From Methanosarcinales archaeon (GTDB lineage: Archaea > Halobacteriota > Methanosarcinia > Methanosarcinales > Methanocomedenaceae): DNA of 6,987 nt. A program made the translations under genes and the position numbers. Location: the NCBI GenBank assembly GCA_030666885.1, contig DAOUWY010000101.1, forward strand, positions 1 through 6,987, in the 5' to 3' direction. This document shows positions 5,647 through 6,987 of the stretch, piece by piece. How positions within the stretch are numbered: position 1 is the first letter of the stretch; each line of letters starts with the position of its first letter. The notes beneath the pieces were generated by a model, which did no database searches, was not told the DNA's origin, and saw only the letters and a list, made by a program, of their open reading frames with translations.

Positions 5647-5744
5647 TAACGATACTTCCAACGGTATAAAAGGCTCAAATAAAATACCATTAGTAAATAA
5701 TCAAGCACATCAGACACTTGCTAACGATACTAACGGTATTTTAC
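5647..5744. repeat. Three copies of a TACTAACGGTATTTTA-type motif beside the integrase gene
   Basis: Copy C (5722-5744) reads TAACGATACT AACGGTATTTTA. Copy A (5647-5669) is the same with three extra bases (TCC) in the middle and a different end. Copy B (5680-5695) is inverted and matches C at 15 of 16 positions. All lie within 98 bp, about 50-150 bp beyond the integrase stop codon. Clustered direct and inverted short sites next to an integrase gene are typical of arm-type or core recombination sites, but B and C could also form a long-loop hairpin that ends the integrase transcript. The repeats are seen; the role is inference. Confidence 0.6.
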
Positions 5745-5794
5745 CCACTCTTTCATCTTCACCTATAAATCATTCAGATCAATGACCAGTAAAT

Positions 5795-6901
5795 TCATTT
5801 TTCAAAACGTTCTTTCAAGATTTCTGCAATTTTTTGATCCATCATAGTATCAATGTTTTCCATTTTTTCCTTCATCTCTTTATTTTCCTTCTCAAGTTCA
5901 TTTAGTCTTATTGCGTCTTCCGTGTCCAGTGACCTTATAACAATTTCATCCTGGAAGGTGAGAAAAGGCAAGTGGTCTATGTAGTCCCTCTTCAGTTCAT
6001 CGACACTCTTAAAGAAATATGCGCTATCTGTCACGTCTGGTGTGTGCCCGAGAAGCCAGTTTACACGTTTTTGTGACATTCCATTACTTTCTAATGCACT
6101 GGAAAAGAATTTGCGGAGTGCATGGCTTCTGATCTCTGCTTGTTTTTTGTTTTGCCCTTTCTGGTATCCTGCTCGCAGATTCATATCAGAAAACAAGAAA
6201 AGAAACGCCCTTTCTGACATTTTGTCGTTTTCACGTTCTTTTTTTGATTTAGTAAATACAAAATCATCATCAGTTAATTGCCTTTTTCCCTTCCTTTCTC
6301 TTTGTTCCCAATATTCTTTTAAAATTGCGGTAGATTCTGGCCCGATGAAAGTAAAGTAATCATGCTCAGCTTTTTCACGTCGTAGTGTCACAGTTCCGAT
6401 CTGATTATCATCAAATTCAATTTGACCGATTTTTAAATTTCGGATTTCATTGGATGCCATCCCACTGCTTGCCATAACCGTAACAATCGCCCTGTTTCGT
6501 ATTTGACCGGCGTATTCAAGGACATGACAAATTTGTTCACGGGTGAGAAATCTATTCGCATTTCCTGGTAGAACTTTACGTTTCGCTATCTTGATATTTG
6601 GGATATCAATATAAAAATGTCTTAAAAAGCTTTTAACAGCAGATACCTTTAAATTAATTGTTTTCGGTGCAAGTTGCCGTTTTTCTTTTAATTCCCCTGA
6701 AAAATTCGGCAAATCTTCAAATACCTGTCTTTCCGGCATCAATTTGGCATCTTTAATGTCTTGTAAATATGAGGATATTATTTCATCCGGCGTTTTCCCG
6801 ACAAATTCTGCAAAATCATTTACTGCTGATTCGTAGATTTTTCGTGTACCCGGCTTGGCATTGATCCCGTTTAACCAAGTTTTTATTTTTTTTGATGTCA
6901 T
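5795..6901 (-). CDS. Tyrosine recombinase / phage-type integrase
   Basis: This 368-residue site-specific recombinase would cut and rejoin DNA through a phosphotyrosine intermediate. The N-terminal SAM-like core-binding region covers about 5-100 (TRKIYESAVNDF, TINLKVSAVKSFLRHF). The catalytic domain covers about 115-315 with probable K177 in the hairpin, H260 and R263 (SHALRKFF), H286 (LLGH) and nucleophile Y295 (DSAYFF). At the place of the first catalytic arginine (normally G-L-R-x-S-E) it reads GMASNE, with A149 where R is usual; R154 lies five residues on. Residues about 325-368 form a charged coiled coil beyond the usual end. GGGAG ends 9 nt before the ATG and supports this start. The frame is nevertheless open upstream to the window edge without another ATG, GTG or TTG. 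Composition is AT-rich compared with the metabolic genes, and an IS-like end lies next to it, so the region is probably acquired. Confidence 0.9.
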   Translation of the reverse strand: MTSKKIKTWLNGINAKPGTRKIYESAVNDFAEFVGKTPDEIISSYLQDIKDAKLMPERQVFEDLPNFSGELKEKRQLAPKTINLKVSAVKSFLRHFYIDIPNIKIAKRKVLPGNANRFLTREQICHVLEYAGQIRNRAIVTVMASSGMASNEIRNLKIGQIEFDDNQIGTVTLRREKAEHDYFTFIGPESTAILKEYWEQRERKGKRQLTDDDFVFTKSKKERENDKMSERAFLFLFSDMNLRAGYQKGQNKKQAEIRSHALRKFFSSALESNGMSQKRVNWLLGHTPDVTDSAYFFKSVDELKRDYIDHLPFLTFQDEIVIRSLDTEDAIRLNELEKENKEMKEKMENIDTMMDQKIAEILKERFEK

Positions 6902-6910
6902 ATTTACTAA

Positions 6911-6916
6911 ACTCCC
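6911..6916 (-). promoter_or_regulatory. Ribosome binding site of the integrase
   Basis: The minus strand reads GGGAGT, ending 9 nt before the ATG at 6901. A stronger AGGAGG at 6938-6933 is too far from this ATG and serves no sizeable frame in the window: it precedes only ATG GGA GTT TAG (6918-6907). Confidence 0.5.
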
Positions 6917-6943
6917 ATATGACCGATAGGTTCCTCCTGAAAA

Positions 6944-6987
6944 TTCCCATTCAAAAATGACCCACTTTTCCCATTGAAAATTGACCC
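6944..6987. mobile_element. Probable terminal repeats of an IS21-like insertion sequence, cut by the window edge
   Basis: Two 20-bp copies, 6944-6963 and 6968-6987, agree at 18 of 20 positions with a period of 24 bp. On the minus strand they read GGGTCA-A/T-TTTT-C/G-AATGGGAA. IS21-family elements carry several such GGGTCA...TTTTCAAT-type repeats at each end. No transposase (IstA/IstB) is visible, so the body would lie to the right of the window, or this is a relic. The family assignment is from pattern memory, not a search. Confidence 0.45.

Noticed and set aside
6907..6918. Leader peptide ATG GGA GTT TAG before the integrase
   Set aside because: Three codons, with the AGGAGG 14 nt away, which is too far for a standard ribosome binding site; likely chance.

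Overview
The window looks like an archaeal chromosome segment, most likely from a methanogen or methane-oxidising relative in or near the Methanosarcinales. Three things point there. There is a homocitrate-synthase-type enzyme of the coenzyme B (7-mercaptoheptanoylthreonine phosphate) pathway beside a LeuC/homoaconitase large subunit. There is a short archaeal IorA-like TPP enzyme. Archaeal TATA-like boxes lie about 28 nt upstream of start codons with no Shine-Dalgarno sequence, as in leaderless transcripts. The exact taxon cannot be fixed from the sequence alone.

Region 1 (1-4333) is metabolic. A LeuC/HacA-family dehydratase large subunit runs leftward off the edge, with a TTG start and a good ribosome binding site. 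It is divergent from an AksA-like homocitrate synthase. Between them is a 348-nt spacer carrying a large inverted repeat built of 9-bp units and a palindromic AT-rich site. Convergent with aksA is a 503-residue IorA-type TPP enzyme that lacks the C-terminal ferredoxin domain usual for IorA. The two convergent genes are separated by a six-unit, 11-bp tandem repeat. AksA and a homoaconitase catalyse successive steps of 2-oxoacid chain elongation, so the TPP enzyme beside them may act on a 2-oxoacid. The missing 2-oxosuberate decarboxylase of coenzyme B synthesis is one testable candidate role.

Region 2 (4334-5794) is AT-richer and gene-poor, with the look of an accessory boundary. It holds a second cluster of the 9-bp repeat, a 47-residue AbrB/SpoVT-type DNA-binding protein, and an acylphosphatase with a C-terminal heptad-repeat tail. 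The last two are convergent with only 2 nt between their stop codons. A 364-nt spacer next to the integrase gene contains three copies of a 16-bp motif, one inverted, that may be recombinase sites or arms.

Region 3 (5795-6987) is mobile-element territory. It contains a tyrosine recombinase with most of the catalytic set but no arginine at the usual first position, plus a C-terminal coiled coil. At the right edge are two 24-bp-spaced repeats that resemble the multiple terminal repeats of IS21-type insertion sequences.
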